Source: Coccinella septempunctata
Taxonomy: Eukaryota; Arthropoda; Insecta; Coleoptera; Coccinellidae
DNA length: 64,000 nt
Reading direction: 5' to 3'
NCBI RefSeq assembly: GCF_907165205.1
Contig: NC_058193.1
Coordinates: 9,734,001-9,798,000, forward strand
The notes beneath the pieces are model-generated. The model did not search any database. It was not told where the DNA came from and saw only the letters and a list, made by a program, of their open reading frames with translations. Position 1 is the stretch's first letter; each line of letters starts with the position of its first letter. The translations under genes and the position numbers were made by a program. Positions 44,531 to 55,660 of this stretch are shown here, piece after piece.

Positions 44531-44634
44531 CCGCTACTTGACCAGCTGACGGTCAGTTTCGTCATTTGCAATGTGACTACAACATACAGTATTAAATTCA
44601 GCCGGGATAAAATTCCTTGAAAAAAAAGGCCCTG

Positions 44635-45200
44635 CCTCCCGGACTAATAGATCTCCACTGTGACCTGTCTAACGCTAGTTGTTTCCAGTTATGATTGGCA
44701 TTAATTGATTTCAGGGATTGATGTAGTGTGTACTTAAACCGCTTATACTGGCCAACTGGTTTCTGGGCTCCCTCTGCCATACAGAGCTATTTTGGGGAGT
44801 CTTCTGTCTTGCATCCTCAGAATGTGGTCGCTCCATGTGATAAAACCATGTTGATCTGGATAAACTTTATTATACAAAATTATTTCGAACACTTTTGAAA
44901 AATTAGATAGGATGGTGACGGGGCGATAATTATCAACCTAAGATGAACTGCCCTCCTCAATTTTGGCTACCTTCCAAACTGCAGGTTTTAGGTAGTTACC
45001 GAGAGACAACTGAAACAGATGATGAAGTGGAAAGACCAAAGCTCTAATGCAGTCCTTGACCACGAAGTTGGGCACTTGGTCAGGTCTTCCACGATTCCAC
45101 GATTGGAAACCATCAGAAGAGAAGAAGAATCTCCTTGAAGCCATACCAAGTACCGGAGTTCATTAGAACTCTGGAATTGGATGGCCAGCTCTAGACAACG
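44635..45200 (-). pseudogene. Chimeric LINE ORF2 fragments
   Basis: From 45200 leftward (minus): RGRPDQVPNFVVKDCIRALV, PLHHLFQLSLGNYLKPAVWK, DNYRPVTILSNFSKVFEIIL and YPDQHGF are RT motifs 0-2 of one LINE. At about 44850 the text jumps to DHILRMQDRRLPKIALYG and LKSINANHNWKQLALDRSQW, which belong to the C-terminus of a different LINE. The join lacks motifs 3-7, so it is a deletion or recombination product. Confidence 0.65.
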
Positions 45201-47139
45201 TAGCGGCGAAAACAGCTCTGATGTTCGCAATGCAACGCATCCTCCCTTAAAATCTACAATCCAGATATACCTGGATATCCGTCAGACATCAACGGACGTC
45301 TCTAAGACATCCTCTTATAACCTCGGACATTCCTAATTTTGTACTCCAGATATTCCCAGCGCTTTACCTTTCGTCGCTCATAGAAGGACAGCAGAGTCTT
45401 CAACTGTTTCGGTTAGCCTGAAGCTAAGAATACCTCAGCCAGGTATTTATACTAATTAAGAGGATAATCATTAAGCGGCATTAACCACGAACTGCAAAAA
45501 TCCACTAAAATCCCTACTAATCCAAGTTATATTGTTGAACCTAGATGCAAGACTTCTTTTACCCTACATTGATTGAACGCCCCACAATGGACTTTCGTCA
45601 TATTATAGATGCAAGAAGTTTAAATAAGGCAGCTCCTTTCCGAAAATTCTTTTGGGACTCGATAATGGGTTAACCAGCCCTACTCAGTATAAAAAAGTGA
45701 AGAAATGGTGAATGATGTTCTCCCGCAGCAGTGCAGTAAACCGATATTATAAAAAGTGAAATGGTGAAGGGAAATCGGAAAACAAAAGGTAGAAAAAAAG
45801 AATGTTCCAACTCGAGCGTGAGGTGTCTTTCCGCACTTGTTACGAAAATACCTATTTCGCGACTGCGGTGTCATATTCTACAACATATTGCTCATCTTCG
45901 ATATGTATTCGAGACGAAATCTAAGAATAATGCTTTTCCTGACAACATTTTATGGAATTTGTTTATGTAGACATCAGTGAAAAAAGAGAAAATCTACACT
46001 TTTCGGAAGCTATCAATTGACATAATTGATAAGGTCGTATTAGTTTTTCGTTTTGCGACCTGTTGGAAATAACGTTGGTTTAGGATAAATTCTTCTTCAA
46101 AGAAACGCACTTTGTGAAACAATCTGTATATTGATTCAATCGATTTAACGAAGGTCGATCTATACTCTCAATGAATATCAAACCAGCCCACGTACCACAA
46201 GCTCACGACAAGCGCACGACTCGACAATAATCCCGTTTTTCCCCTTTTTTCCTGCCCTATCTTTAACCCTTAATAACCTGAGTTATGATCACTATTCTAA
46301 TTGAATAAATATTCTTTATAGAGTGTACAAGACAAAAACAACTCAATTTCTGTTTGAAAATTGTATAGTTTTTGTTTGAGAAAAATGGTGTTACATATAT
46401 GTAACGCTAATAGCTACAGTTACTGAGAAATAAAATAGATTTGCCAGTGAAATTTGCGTTACATATGTGTAACACTAGGTTATTATGGGTTAAGTCGAAT
46501 AGTTGAAAATTTCTACCAAAGATAATCAGTATTCTCTGTATGAGCATCTTTTTAACACCAAAACTGTCGGGTGTAATAAGATTGCCGACAACGCCTCATC
46601 GAATTCGACATCGATAAGTTGTCGATAGATTGTAGATCGATCGTGGTACCACTGCAGAACTGACTAAGACGGAGAGAAATATCTTATTCCTAAAGATGCT
46701 TATATACAGTATATAGGTGGCAATAGCAAAGTACATAATATGGTTTTCACAGTCGAAAACTGCTGGGGAATGTCATTCAACACTTTGACCGCCAGCACTA
46801 ATATTGTCGACTAATAAACCAATCGCATTCGACATATTTATTGTTGGCGAGAATTCTGAATGAGTAAGGGATTTGGTTTTGCTTGACTCTGGTGAATGAA
46901 TTTATCTCAACACAGCCTTATTAGGATCGCTTGCCACTCGCTGGAATTCACTACTTGATTATAATACTCCCTACGCATGTGACTTTTGAATATTCCAACA
47001 TTCAATACCCACTGAATTCAGTAAACAATTCAGCATGGTTGCAAAGACTCCTATTTGTTTTATTGTCAATATTTTCATCGATTGAAATTATTTCTAATAT
47101 TGAATCGATGTGGCCGATACTTGATGAAAATTCTTAATT
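45201..47139. other. No gene recognised
   Basis: About 1.9 kb of AT-rich sequence. Short frames near 45680-45970 and 46931-47137 show no domain. It contains two GTTACATAT(A/G)TGTAAC-like palindromes (46390-46410 and 46463-46477). Confidence 0.4.
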
Positions 47140-47190
47140 GAACTCAAAACAGATTATACTATTTTCACAAAATGAGTTTTTAAACGCTAA

Positions 47191-47225
47191 ACGTGTTTCG
47201 TTATCACAATAGCATCTTCAGGTGG
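47191..47225 (-). ncRNA. Hammerhead-like core in the Penelope terminal repeat
   Basis: Minus strand: CTGAAGA (47221-47215), then T, a short GCTAT..ATA helix with loop TGTG, CGAAACACG and a partner strand downstream. The opposite terminal copy (49728-49760) lacks the CTGAnGA core but keeps stem II and an ACAC/GTGT stem III. Penelope-like elements are known to carry hammerheads in their terminal repeats. An unpaired base after the core and weak stem I make this tentative. Confidence 0.35.
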
Positions 47226-47812
47226 GTGAAAGTAAACTAATATATTTGGTACAGTACAATCCCGATTTTACGAATCGCGATTTTCCGAAATCCGGTTTAT
47301 TCGAAACAAACTATTTAAAAACAAAAATCCCGATTAACCGAGAAAATTCGCATTATACGAAAAGCGTCTGGGATTCAGGGATTCACCTATACTGCTAGCT
47401 GGTTCCCCTCGGGGTTTCACGGCAATACGAAATTCTAAAATTAGAATTGTTTTGGTTGGCCGACAACGTGTTGTAAGTACGTCTGTTATTATCGTATACA
47501 GATTAGGCTTATTTTCAAATATTTTAAATATTGGGGGGGGGGTGGTCTAGAGCACCAATAGCCCCCCCCCCCGAGCCTGACCTTTAGATTTCAAAGTTTT
47601 TTATTTTTTCCCTTTTTTTAACATTCGAATTTTATATATTTTTCTGTTCATTTTATTCATGTTAGCGACTAGACTGACGAAAATACTACTAGTTGAACAC
47701 AAATATTCAAAATAAATTCAGTAATAGGGAGTTATTTATAATAGGTCAATTTGGTCGTTAAGTTGAGTAAATCCGGCGTCACCTTACATTTATTGATTTC
47801 CAAACTTTCTAA

Positions 47813-48915
47813 GGGCCGGTTGTTCATTCGTGGTTTAACTAATTGATTATCTAACCAATTGTTAACTGTAACTATGGTTTGAGATGGGTTATGGGTTGTT
47901 CATAGAAAATAACCATGGATTTCAAAACTGTTAGTTAACTAGTCGATTCATAAATTTGTTTGTTTTTATGGGCCACATTAGTGTTCTTTGTTGGCCACAC
48001 TGATTTTGAAATATGAATTTTGACAAGTTTGAAAGGAAGAAAACCATTACTATAGTTATTTCTATGACCACTCTCCAACAGATTCAAAATTTAAAATTTG
48101 AAAATCCTTTTCGTGTTGAGATAGTTTGTATGAGTGATGGCGATAAATTATGATTAGAAAGATGGAGACGTAAAAAAGTAAGAGATGTGCGAATTTCATG
48201 CAGGGAGAAGTCTGAATATTAGTATCTCTTGCCGCACAACTTCTGGAAGCGGGCTCTTTAATTTATTTGCTAAGTTTTGAGGAATTTCAGTTAAAGCTAC
48301 AATGGCTTCACATCTTTTCACATTCACTCGCAAGCCTAATGCCAATATTGGGAATCCACGCTTCCAAACACCAAAATAATCTTTCAATTGGATTTCTGTT
48401 CCTTTTTTGTGATTCATTGAAGAGATGCTCAGGCCTGCTCCTCTGCTGGCCCAATGGATTAATAAGAAACTTTGTTATGGCATAACCACTATCACCAACC
48501 AAGAAGAACATACTCTACATTTTCAAATGAAGCGCACAATGAAGATTGTTTGAATATTGTAGAATCATGGCTAGAACCAGGCCAACGACAGACAATATTC
48601 AAAAGATTCAATGATGAATCACGAACTGCCTGGACGTTTAATGAGAAATATCCTTTTCTGTTCCTAAATATTTCAGCATCCTCTCCTGACACAAGAAACA
48701 ACACAAATAAGATTCTTTAATTTCGTTCTGTCAAAACATTGACGTTATAAACAAGATATTAATCAGACGTTCATTTTCGACTGGTTTACTTAAACCAAAG
48801 GAAACTAGTGGTTTACGCCTATCCTATGAATGAACAACAGCTTGACAGTTCGTAATCACTGGATTAAGCAAAACGCTAGTTAAGTCGAGTTAACCAGCTA
48901 TTGAACAACCGGCCC
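47813..48915 (-). mobile_element. Harbinger element (1103 bp), internally deleted
   Basis: Ends GGGCCGGTTGTTCATTCGTG and (inverted) GGGCCGGTTGTTCAATAGCT with TAA duplications (47810-47812 and 48916-48918). Further inverted similarity in the subterminal GTTAACT/AACTAG tracts. It contains the C-terminal half of a transposase. Confidence 0.85.
48196..48704 (-). pseudogene. Harbinger transposase C-terminal half
   Basis: Three minus frames overlap: FRNRKGYFSLNVQAVRDSSL, NIVCRWPGSSHDSTIFKQSS (second catalytic D), FLVGDSGYAITKFLINPLG, NPIERLFWCLEAW (catalytic E) and IPNIGIRLASECEKM. Two frameshifts lie near 48500 and 48400. The N-terminal half with the first D is missing. Confidence 0.85.
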
Positions 48916-48939
48916 TAAAAGATTCAGTTTCTGAATTTT

Positions 48940-49673
48940 AGTTTTTATAATTTCGAAGTCTTCGTTGAAGTTGTGTTTTGCATTCAACAGATGCCCTGCA
49001 AACGTAGAAATTCCAGTGCCTTGATGAAACAATTTAGGTGTTCTAATAAGAATATTAAAACACAGAACATCAGAAAAGAATTTCTGAAATTTTCTACCAG
49101 TACAATCAGTACAAGTAAGTTTATAAACTCCACATTTATCCCCCTTATTCGTTTGATCGTTATTCTTTATGTATTTACCTAGTTACGAAAGCTAATTTGA
49201 TACCTTCCGATTTCAAAAAGTTTTATAGTTTTTCATAACTCTTTCCTAAATAGGATATCATTTTATATTCATGATTAGTTTCTACTTGAAAAGGGTAAAC
49301 TTTTTTTATTGCTGAATAACTTTTCCGCATTATAACCGTTACTCACCGCGATTTATTTTATTATGTTTAGTGAAATTAATTTTTGTAAGAGGAAAATTTA
49401 CTAATCTATGAATCATACTACATATTATACGCCGCGCCGCTTTCTGTGAATACGGATATGTTGATTTCTCATGAATTGTTATATCCGCATATGAAGGTTT
49501 ATGAAAAATCGTGAAGTCGTGATTTTACTAATTGTCAAATCCAAAAAATTGATTGTATTATTTAATACTATTTCCATCGTGAATTGATTGCAAGGATATA
49601 TTGCATTGATGAAATCAAAGAATTTATTCAACTGACGATCAGTTTCGACGAAACACGTATCTATGACAGTCAA
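48940..49673 (-). pseudogene. Penelope-type RT and endonuclease remnants
   Basis: 49673-49479: VIDTCFVETDRQLNKFFDFI and NQFTMEIVLNNTINFLDLTI correspond to the region around and after the YVDD motif of Penelope RT (VDDTF, FTxE, FLDxxI), with the catalytic pair mutated. Near 49030-48940: TFAGHLLNAKHNFNEDFEII resembles the C-terminal part of the GIY-YIG endonuclease. The rest is lost. Confidence 0.55.
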
Positions 49674-49863
49674 TGAAATTTGTAATCAAAGGAGATTTAT
49701 GAATTTGTTCCTTTGATTAAAAGGATCTCTATTGTGATAGTGAAACACGCGTTGCGGTGTGAAAACTCATTTTGTGAAAATTGTATAATCTGTTCTATGT
49801 TGAAATTATTCTATTGCAAATACATTCTTGTTGAAAACGAACTGATACTATTTTTTTTTTCAG

Positions 49864-50133
49864 AAAGTTGATGCGAAAAAATTAGAGAAAGCGCAAGCCA
49901 AATTACAGGAAAAGCAAGAAAAAAGATCGAAAGATGTCAAAGCCGTTGCTGCTCCTATATTAGAAACCGCTACTGCTTCTCAGGTAGACATTCTAACTTT
50001 TTCTATGAAGCGTACATAACAGTATATTTTTCTTCAAGGTAACGAGCAAAAAAGAAAGTAAACTCGAAGCCAAAGGAATGAATAAAATACAAGATATTCG
50101 AATCGAAAATTTTGACATAGCATATGGAGACAA
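49864..50133 (+). CDS. ABCF3: ABCF3, exons 4-5
   Basis: Exon 4 is 49864-49983 (KVDAKKLEKAQAKLQEKQEK, then RSKDVKAVAAPILETATASQ) and exon 5 is 50039-50133 (VTSKKESKLEAKGMNKIQDI, RIENFDIAYGDK). The introns are GT-AG and the frame continues from exon 3 in phase 0. The lysine/glutamate-rich helix and the KxESKLE..DIRIENFDI.YGDK segment directly precede the first ABC domain in ABCF3 homologues. Exon 5 ends in phase 2 at a good donor (AA|GTGAGT). No exon with Walker A (GxxGxGKTT) was found in the remaining 13.9 kb, so the next intron is also very long or the gene is broken here. Confidence 0.88.
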
Positions 50134-50504
50134 GTGAGTTAAAAATGTTTGGATTTATTATTTACATTATTGGAAGGTAAACGCATTGAGCATCATCCTT
50201 GTCTTTTCGGGGGTAATGCCACGAGTGCCGGCAGTACTATCGATAAATAGTTCTCTCAGAAATCAACGAGATCAAACTGTCACTAGTCCGCAGGACGAGT
50301 GATGTAACGTAACCTCACAGCAATTTGATCGAGTCCAAGCATTCTGCAGGAATTTATACAGGACGAGTCTTTGACTCTAACAAATATTTCAACAGATACT
50401 TGATTCGTGGATATCAGCAAAATCGTTCGTTCGCACCAAAGCTACGCTACTGCTACGCGATCGCTAAGCTATCTATATTTGAATTTTGAAAGAAAATACA
50501 TTGT
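50134..50504. other. Start of ABCF3 intron 5, no feature seen
   Basis: Unique sequence between exon 5 and the satellite array. ACAGGACGAGTCTTTGACTC resembles a motif at 25494-25510 (ACAGGACGAGTCCTATC). Confidence 0.35.
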
Positions 50505-53500
50505 TGTCAAAAATGTTTTTGAAGAATTGTTTTTGAGAAATTGATATCACACTTTGCCGAATTGACCATTGAAATCTCAATTGCTATCTGAACTATCGAA
50601 CTGCAATTCAACATGCACATCTCAATTCGAAAACTATGTGCAGTTTCAAGATTTGGGTCGAATCGATCCAACAGTTTTTGAGAAATTGATATCACACTTT
50701 GCCGAATTGACCCCTGAAATCTCAATTCCTATCTGAACTATCGAACTGAAATACAACATGTGCATTTCAATTCGAAAACTGTGTACAATTCCGCGATTTG
50801 GGTCGAATTGATCAAACAGTTCCTTAGGAATTGATATCACACTTTGCCGAATTGACCATTGAAATCGCAATTGCTATCTGAATTATCGAACTGAAATTCA
50901 ACATGTGCATCTCAATTCGAAAACTATCTGCAGTTTCAAGATTTGGGTCGAATTGATGCAACAGTTTTTGAGAAATTGATATCATACTTTGCCAAATCGA
51001 CTGCTGAAATCTCAATTCCTATCTGAACTACCGAACTGAAATTCAACATGTGCATTTCAATTCGAAAACTATGTGTAGTTTCAAGATTTGGGTCGAATTG
51101 ATCCAACAGTTTTTGAGAAATGGATATCATACTTTGTCAAATCGAACGCTGAAATCTCAATTCCTATCTGAACTGAAATTCAACATGTGCATTTCAATTC
51201 GAAAACTATGTGTAGTTTCAAGATTTGGGTCGAATTGATCCAACAGTTTTTGAGAAATTGATATCACACTTTGCCGAATCGACCACTGAAATCTCAATTC
51301 CTATCTGACCTATCAAACTGAAATACAACATGTGCATTTCAATTCGAAAACTGTGTGCAGTTTCAAGATTTGGGTCGAATCGATCCAACAGTTTTTGAGA
51401 AATTGATATCACACTTTGCCGAATTGACCCCTGAAATCTCAATTCCTATCTGACCTATCGAACTGAAATACAACATGTGCATTTCAATTCGAAAACTGTG
51501 TACAATTCCGAGATTTGGGTCGAATTGATCAAACAGTTCCTTAGGAATTGATATCACACTTTGCCGAATTGACCATTGAAATCGCAATTGCTATCTGAAC
51601 TATCGAACTGAAATTCAACATGTGCATCTCAATTCGAGAACTATCTGCAGTTTCAAGATTTGGGTCGAATTGATCCAACAGTTTTCGAGGAATTGATATC
51701 ACACTTTGCCGAATTGACCACTGAAATCTCAATTCCTATCTGAACTATCGAACTGAAATTCAACATGTTTATCCCAATTCGAAAACTATCTGTAGTTTCA
51801 AGATTTGGGTCGAATTGATCCAACAGTTTTTGTGAAATTGATATCATACTTTGCCAAATCGACCGCTGAAATCTCAATTCCTATCTGAACTACCGAACTG
51901 AAATTCAACATGTGCATTTCAATTCGAAAACTGTGTAGTTTCAAGATTTGGGTCGAATTGATCCAACAGTTTTTGAGAAATTGATATCATACTTTGTCAA
52001 ATCGAACGCTGAAATCTCAATTCCTATCTGAACTGAAATTCAACATGTGCATTTCAATTCGAAAACTATGTGTAGTTTCAAGATTTGGGTCGAATTGATC
52101 CAACAGTTTTTGAGAAATTGATATCACACTTTGCCGAATTGACCACTGAAATCTCAATTCCTATCTGAACTATCGAACTGAAATTCAACATGCACATCTC
52201 AATTCGAAAACTATGTGCAGTTTCAAGATTTGGGTCGAATCGATCCAACAGTTTTTGAGAAATTGATATCACACTTTGCCGAATTGACCCCTGAAATCTC
52301 AATTCCTATCTGACCTATCAAACTGAAATACAACATGTGCATTTCAATTCGAAAACTGTGTACAATTCCGAGATTTGGGTCGAATTGATCAAACAGTTCC
52401 TTAGGAATTGATATCACACTTTGCCGAATTGACCATTGAAATCGCAATTGCTATCTGAACTATCGAACTGAAATTCAACATGTGCATCTCAATTCGAAAA
52501 CTATCTGCAGTTTCAAGATTTGGGTCGAATTGATCCAACAGTTTTTGAGAAATTGATATCATACTTTGCCAAATCGACCGCTGAAATCTCAATTCCTATC
52601 TGAACTATCGAACTGAAATTCAACATGTGCATCTCAATTCGAAAACTATCTGCAGTTTCAAGATTTGGGTCGAATTGATCCAACAGTTTTTGAGAAATTG
52701 ATATCATACTTTGCCAAATCGACCGCTGAAATCTCAATTCCTATCTGAACTACCGAACTGAAATTCAACATGTGCATTTCAATTCGAAAACTGTGTAGTT
52801 TCAAGATTTGGGTCGAATTGATCCAACAGTTTTTGAGAAATTGATATCATACTTTGTCAAATCGAACGCTGAAATCTCAATTCCTATCTGAACTGAAATT
52901 CAACATGAGCATTTCAATTCGAAAACTATCTGCAGTTTCAAGATTTGGGTCGAATTGATCCAACAGTTTTTGAGAAATTGATATCATACTTTGCCAAATC
53001 GACCGCTGAAATCTCAATTCCTATCTGAACTATCGAACTGAAATTCAACATGTGCATCTCAATTCGAAAACTATCTGCAGTTTCAAGATTTGGGTCGAAT
53101 TGATCCAACAGTTTTTGAGAAATTGATATCATACTTTGCCAAATCGACCGCTGAAATCTCAATTCCTATCTGAACTACCGAACTGAAATTCAACATGTGC
53201 ATTTCAATTCGAAAACTGTGTAGTTTCAAGATTTGGGTCGAATTGATCCAACAGTTTTTGAGAAATTGATATCACACTTTGCCGAATTGACCACTGAAAT
53301 CTCAATTCCTATCTGAACTATCGAAATTCAACATATGCACCTCAATTCGAAAACTATGTGCAGTTTCAAGATTTGGGTCCAATTGATCCAACAGTTTTTG
53401 AGAAATTGATATCACACTTTGCCGAAACTATGTTCATTCAAAGACCACAAAGTGGTCTTTATACAATGACTATGTGCAGTTTCAAGATTTGGGTGGAATT

Positions 53501-55526
53501 GATCCAACAGTTTTTGAGAAATTGATATCACACTATGCCGAATTGACCATTGAAATCTCAATTGCTATCTGAACTATCGAACTGAAATTCAACATGTGCA
53601 TCTCAATTCGAAAACTATCTTCAGTTTCAAGATTTGATCCAATAGTTCCATAGGAATTGAAATGATACTATGTCGAATCGACCACTGAAATCTCAATTCC
53701 TATCAGAACTATCGAACTGAAATTCAACATGTGCATCTCAATTCGAAAACTATGTGCAGTTTCAAGATTTGGTTCGAATTGATCCAACAGTTTTTAGGAA
53801 TTGATATCACACTTTGCCGAATTGACCACTGAAATCTCAATTCCTATCTAAACTATCGAACTGAAATTCAACATGTGCATCTCAATTCGAAAACTATGTG
53901 CTGTTTCAAGATTTGGTTCGAATTGATCCAACAGTTTTTGAGGAATTGATATCACACTTTGCCGAATAGACCACTGAAATCTCAATTCCTATCTGAACTA
54001 TCGAACTGAAATTCAACATGTGCATCTCAATCCGAAAACTATGTGCAGTTTCAAGATTTGGTTCGAATTGATCCAGCAGTTTTCGAGGAATTGATATCAC
54101 ACTTTGCCGAATTGACCACTGAAATCTCAATTTCTATCTGAACTATCGAACTGAAATTCAACATGTGCATCTCAATTCGAAAACTGAGTACAGTTTCGGG
54201 ATTTGGGCCGAATTGATACAATAGTTCCTTGGGAATTGAAATGATATTTTGTCGAATCGACCACTGAAATCTCAATTCCTATCAGAACTATCGAACTGAA
54301 ATTCAACATGTGCATCTCAATTCGAAAACTACAGTCCCTGGCCAGTTTATTAGACGCACTGAGGATTTTTTTTATATTTACTGGTATTGCTCGAGGAAAA
54401 AGCAGAATATTTGAATTTCATTTCCACAGAATGTTAGTTTCATCTACGACTCTCATTAAATTGTTCTATTTGGCATTTATTTTTGATGTTGTAGTATTAG
54501 TACTTAAGTATGAATCAGTACTATGTCTTCCAGTGGACGTCTTGCATTCTGCAGGTTCGGACGTTATTTCGACAATCCACATATGAAATCATTATCTTCG
54601 AATGCAGCAAACCGAACAACTCTGCATTGAGAGTATGAAGCTCTCATAGCTACACAGGGTGGCTCAGCAAAATATTAGAATTTCATGTTTAATCATCAAT
54701 AAATCGATATTTTTTATTGAATATGATATATTATATGTGAAAACCATTTACAGATGAAGTATATGTAACATATACATTCAATTTGATTATTCCATATTGA
54801 GATTTTGCATCGAATCAATGCGTCTAATAATATGGCCAGGGACTGTATGTGCTGTTTCAAGATTTGGTTCGAATTGATCCAACAGTTTTCGAGGAATTGA
54901 TATCACACTTTGCCGAATTGACCACTGAAATCTCAATTCCTATCTGAACTATCGAACTGAAATTCAACATCTGCATCTCAATCCGAAAACTATGTGCAGT
55001 TTCAAGATTTGGTTCGAATTGATCCAGCAGTTTTCGAGGCATTGATATCACACTAGGCCGAATTGACCACTGAAATCTCAATTCCTATCTGAACAATCGA
55101 ACTGAAATTCTACATGTGCATCTCAATTCGAAAACTGTGTAAAATTTCAAGATTTGGTTCGAATTGATCCAACAGTTTTTGAGGAATTGATATCACACTT
55201 TGCCGAATAGACCACTAAAATCTCAATTCCTATCAGAACTATCGAACTGAAATTCAACATGTGCATCTCATTTCGAATACTATGTGCAGTTTCAAGATTT
55301 GGTTCGAATTGATCCAACAGTTTTCGAGGAATTGATATCACACCTTGCCGAATTGACCACTGAAATCTCAATTCCTATCTGATATATCAAACTGAAATTC
55401 AACATGTGCATCTCAATTCGAAAATTATGTGCAGTTTCAAGATTTGGTTCGAATTGATCCAATAGTTCCTTAGGAATTGAAATGATATTTTGTCGAATCG
55501 ACTACTGAAATCTCCATTCCTATCAG

Positions 55527-55528
<2 letters not shown>
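50505..55528 (+). repeat. 145-bp satellite array with higher-order structure
   Basis: About 31-32 units of CAAGATTTGGGTCGAATTGA, TCCAACAGTTTTTGAGAAAT, TGATATCACACTTTGCCGAA, TGAAATCTCAATTCCTATCT and GAAATTCAACATGTGCATCT at a 145-bp step, with some units shortened to about 115-135 bp. Variant series repeat at an 860-bp step (for example 51218-51877 with 52078-52737 and onward) and about 717 bp earlier, so the array grew by blocks of five to six monomers. From about 53.6 kb units are more divergent (TTGGTTCGAA variant). A hairpin insertion (AAAGACCACAAAGTGGTCTT) sits at 53443. The minus-strand frames of 63-74 codons are artefacts of the period. Confidence 0.95.
54332..54845. mobile_element. Tc1/mariner- or pogo-type MITE in the satellite (514 bp)
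   Basis: Ends CAGTCCCTGGCCAGTTTATT and (inverted) CAGTCCCTGGCCATATTATT, continuing AGACGCA(C/T)TGA, with TA duplications (54330-54331 and 54846-54847). Removal restores the satellite text (AAAACTATGTGCTGTTTCAA). No coding content. Confidence 0.9.

Positions 55529-55581
<53 letters not shown>
55529..55581. repeat. (TA)n microsatellite
   Basis: About 26 TA repeats. They form the left target of the foldback element that follows; the right remainder is at 57811-57861. Confidence 0.95.
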
Positions 55582-55584
<3 letters not shown>

Positions 55585-55660
55585 GGTGTGGCGTAATGAA
55601 TGGATAATATTGAGCCTGGGGGTAGAGGACTCTATTGCGGTCCAGAAAAATATATTTTAC

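Larger units (their letters stand above)
39064..44634. mobile_element. Complex foldback-type element with ~100-bp inverted ends
   Basis: The left end (CCGGGAGGCAGGGGC then a T run, CAAGGAATTTCATCCCGGCT, GTTACATTGCAAATGACGAA, ACCGTCAGCT) is matched inverted at 44533-44634. Inside are three copies of a ~280-bp arm (42379-42644, 43888-44180 and inverted 44215-44530) built from motifs such as TTTATCCCGGCTGAAAT and GACCGTCAG, one nuclease-like ORF on the minus strand and a nested Harbinger transposon. The host sequence is a LINE. I could not assign the element to a superfamily. Confidence 0.65.
47140..49800 (-). mobile_element. Penelope-like element relic with inverted terminal copies
   Basis: Inverted copies of about 75 bp bound the region: AACAGATTATACTATTTTCA and CACAAAATGAGTTTT at 47148-47180, and their inverse at 49765-49790, both running into CGTGTTTC..ATCACAATAG. 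A Penelope-type RT fragment lies on the minus strand at 49673-49479 and an endonuclease remnant at about 49050-48940. A Harbinger element (47813-48915) is nested. A pogo-like sequence start (CAGTACAATCCCGATTTTAC at about 47252) and a G/C-run hairpin (47532-47570) occupy part of 47250-47812. Confidence 0.55.
24274..49863 (+). other. ABCF3 intron 3, 25.6 kb, filled with mobile elements
   Basis: The donor CTG|GTGAGA at 24273/24274 and the acceptor TTTTTTTTTCAG at 49863 join phase-0 exons whose products are adjacent in ABCF3 homologues. Everything listed between them is inserted or duplicated DNA on both strands. The neighbouring introns are about 50 bp, so the size is exceptional within the gene. 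Confidence 0.8.

Noticed and set aside
50507..55371. Series of 63-74 codon minus-strand frames (MRFQ.SI.Q..IS)
   Set aside because: They recur with the 145-bp satellite period, read through monomer borders and vary with the repeat; they are artefacts, not a gene family.
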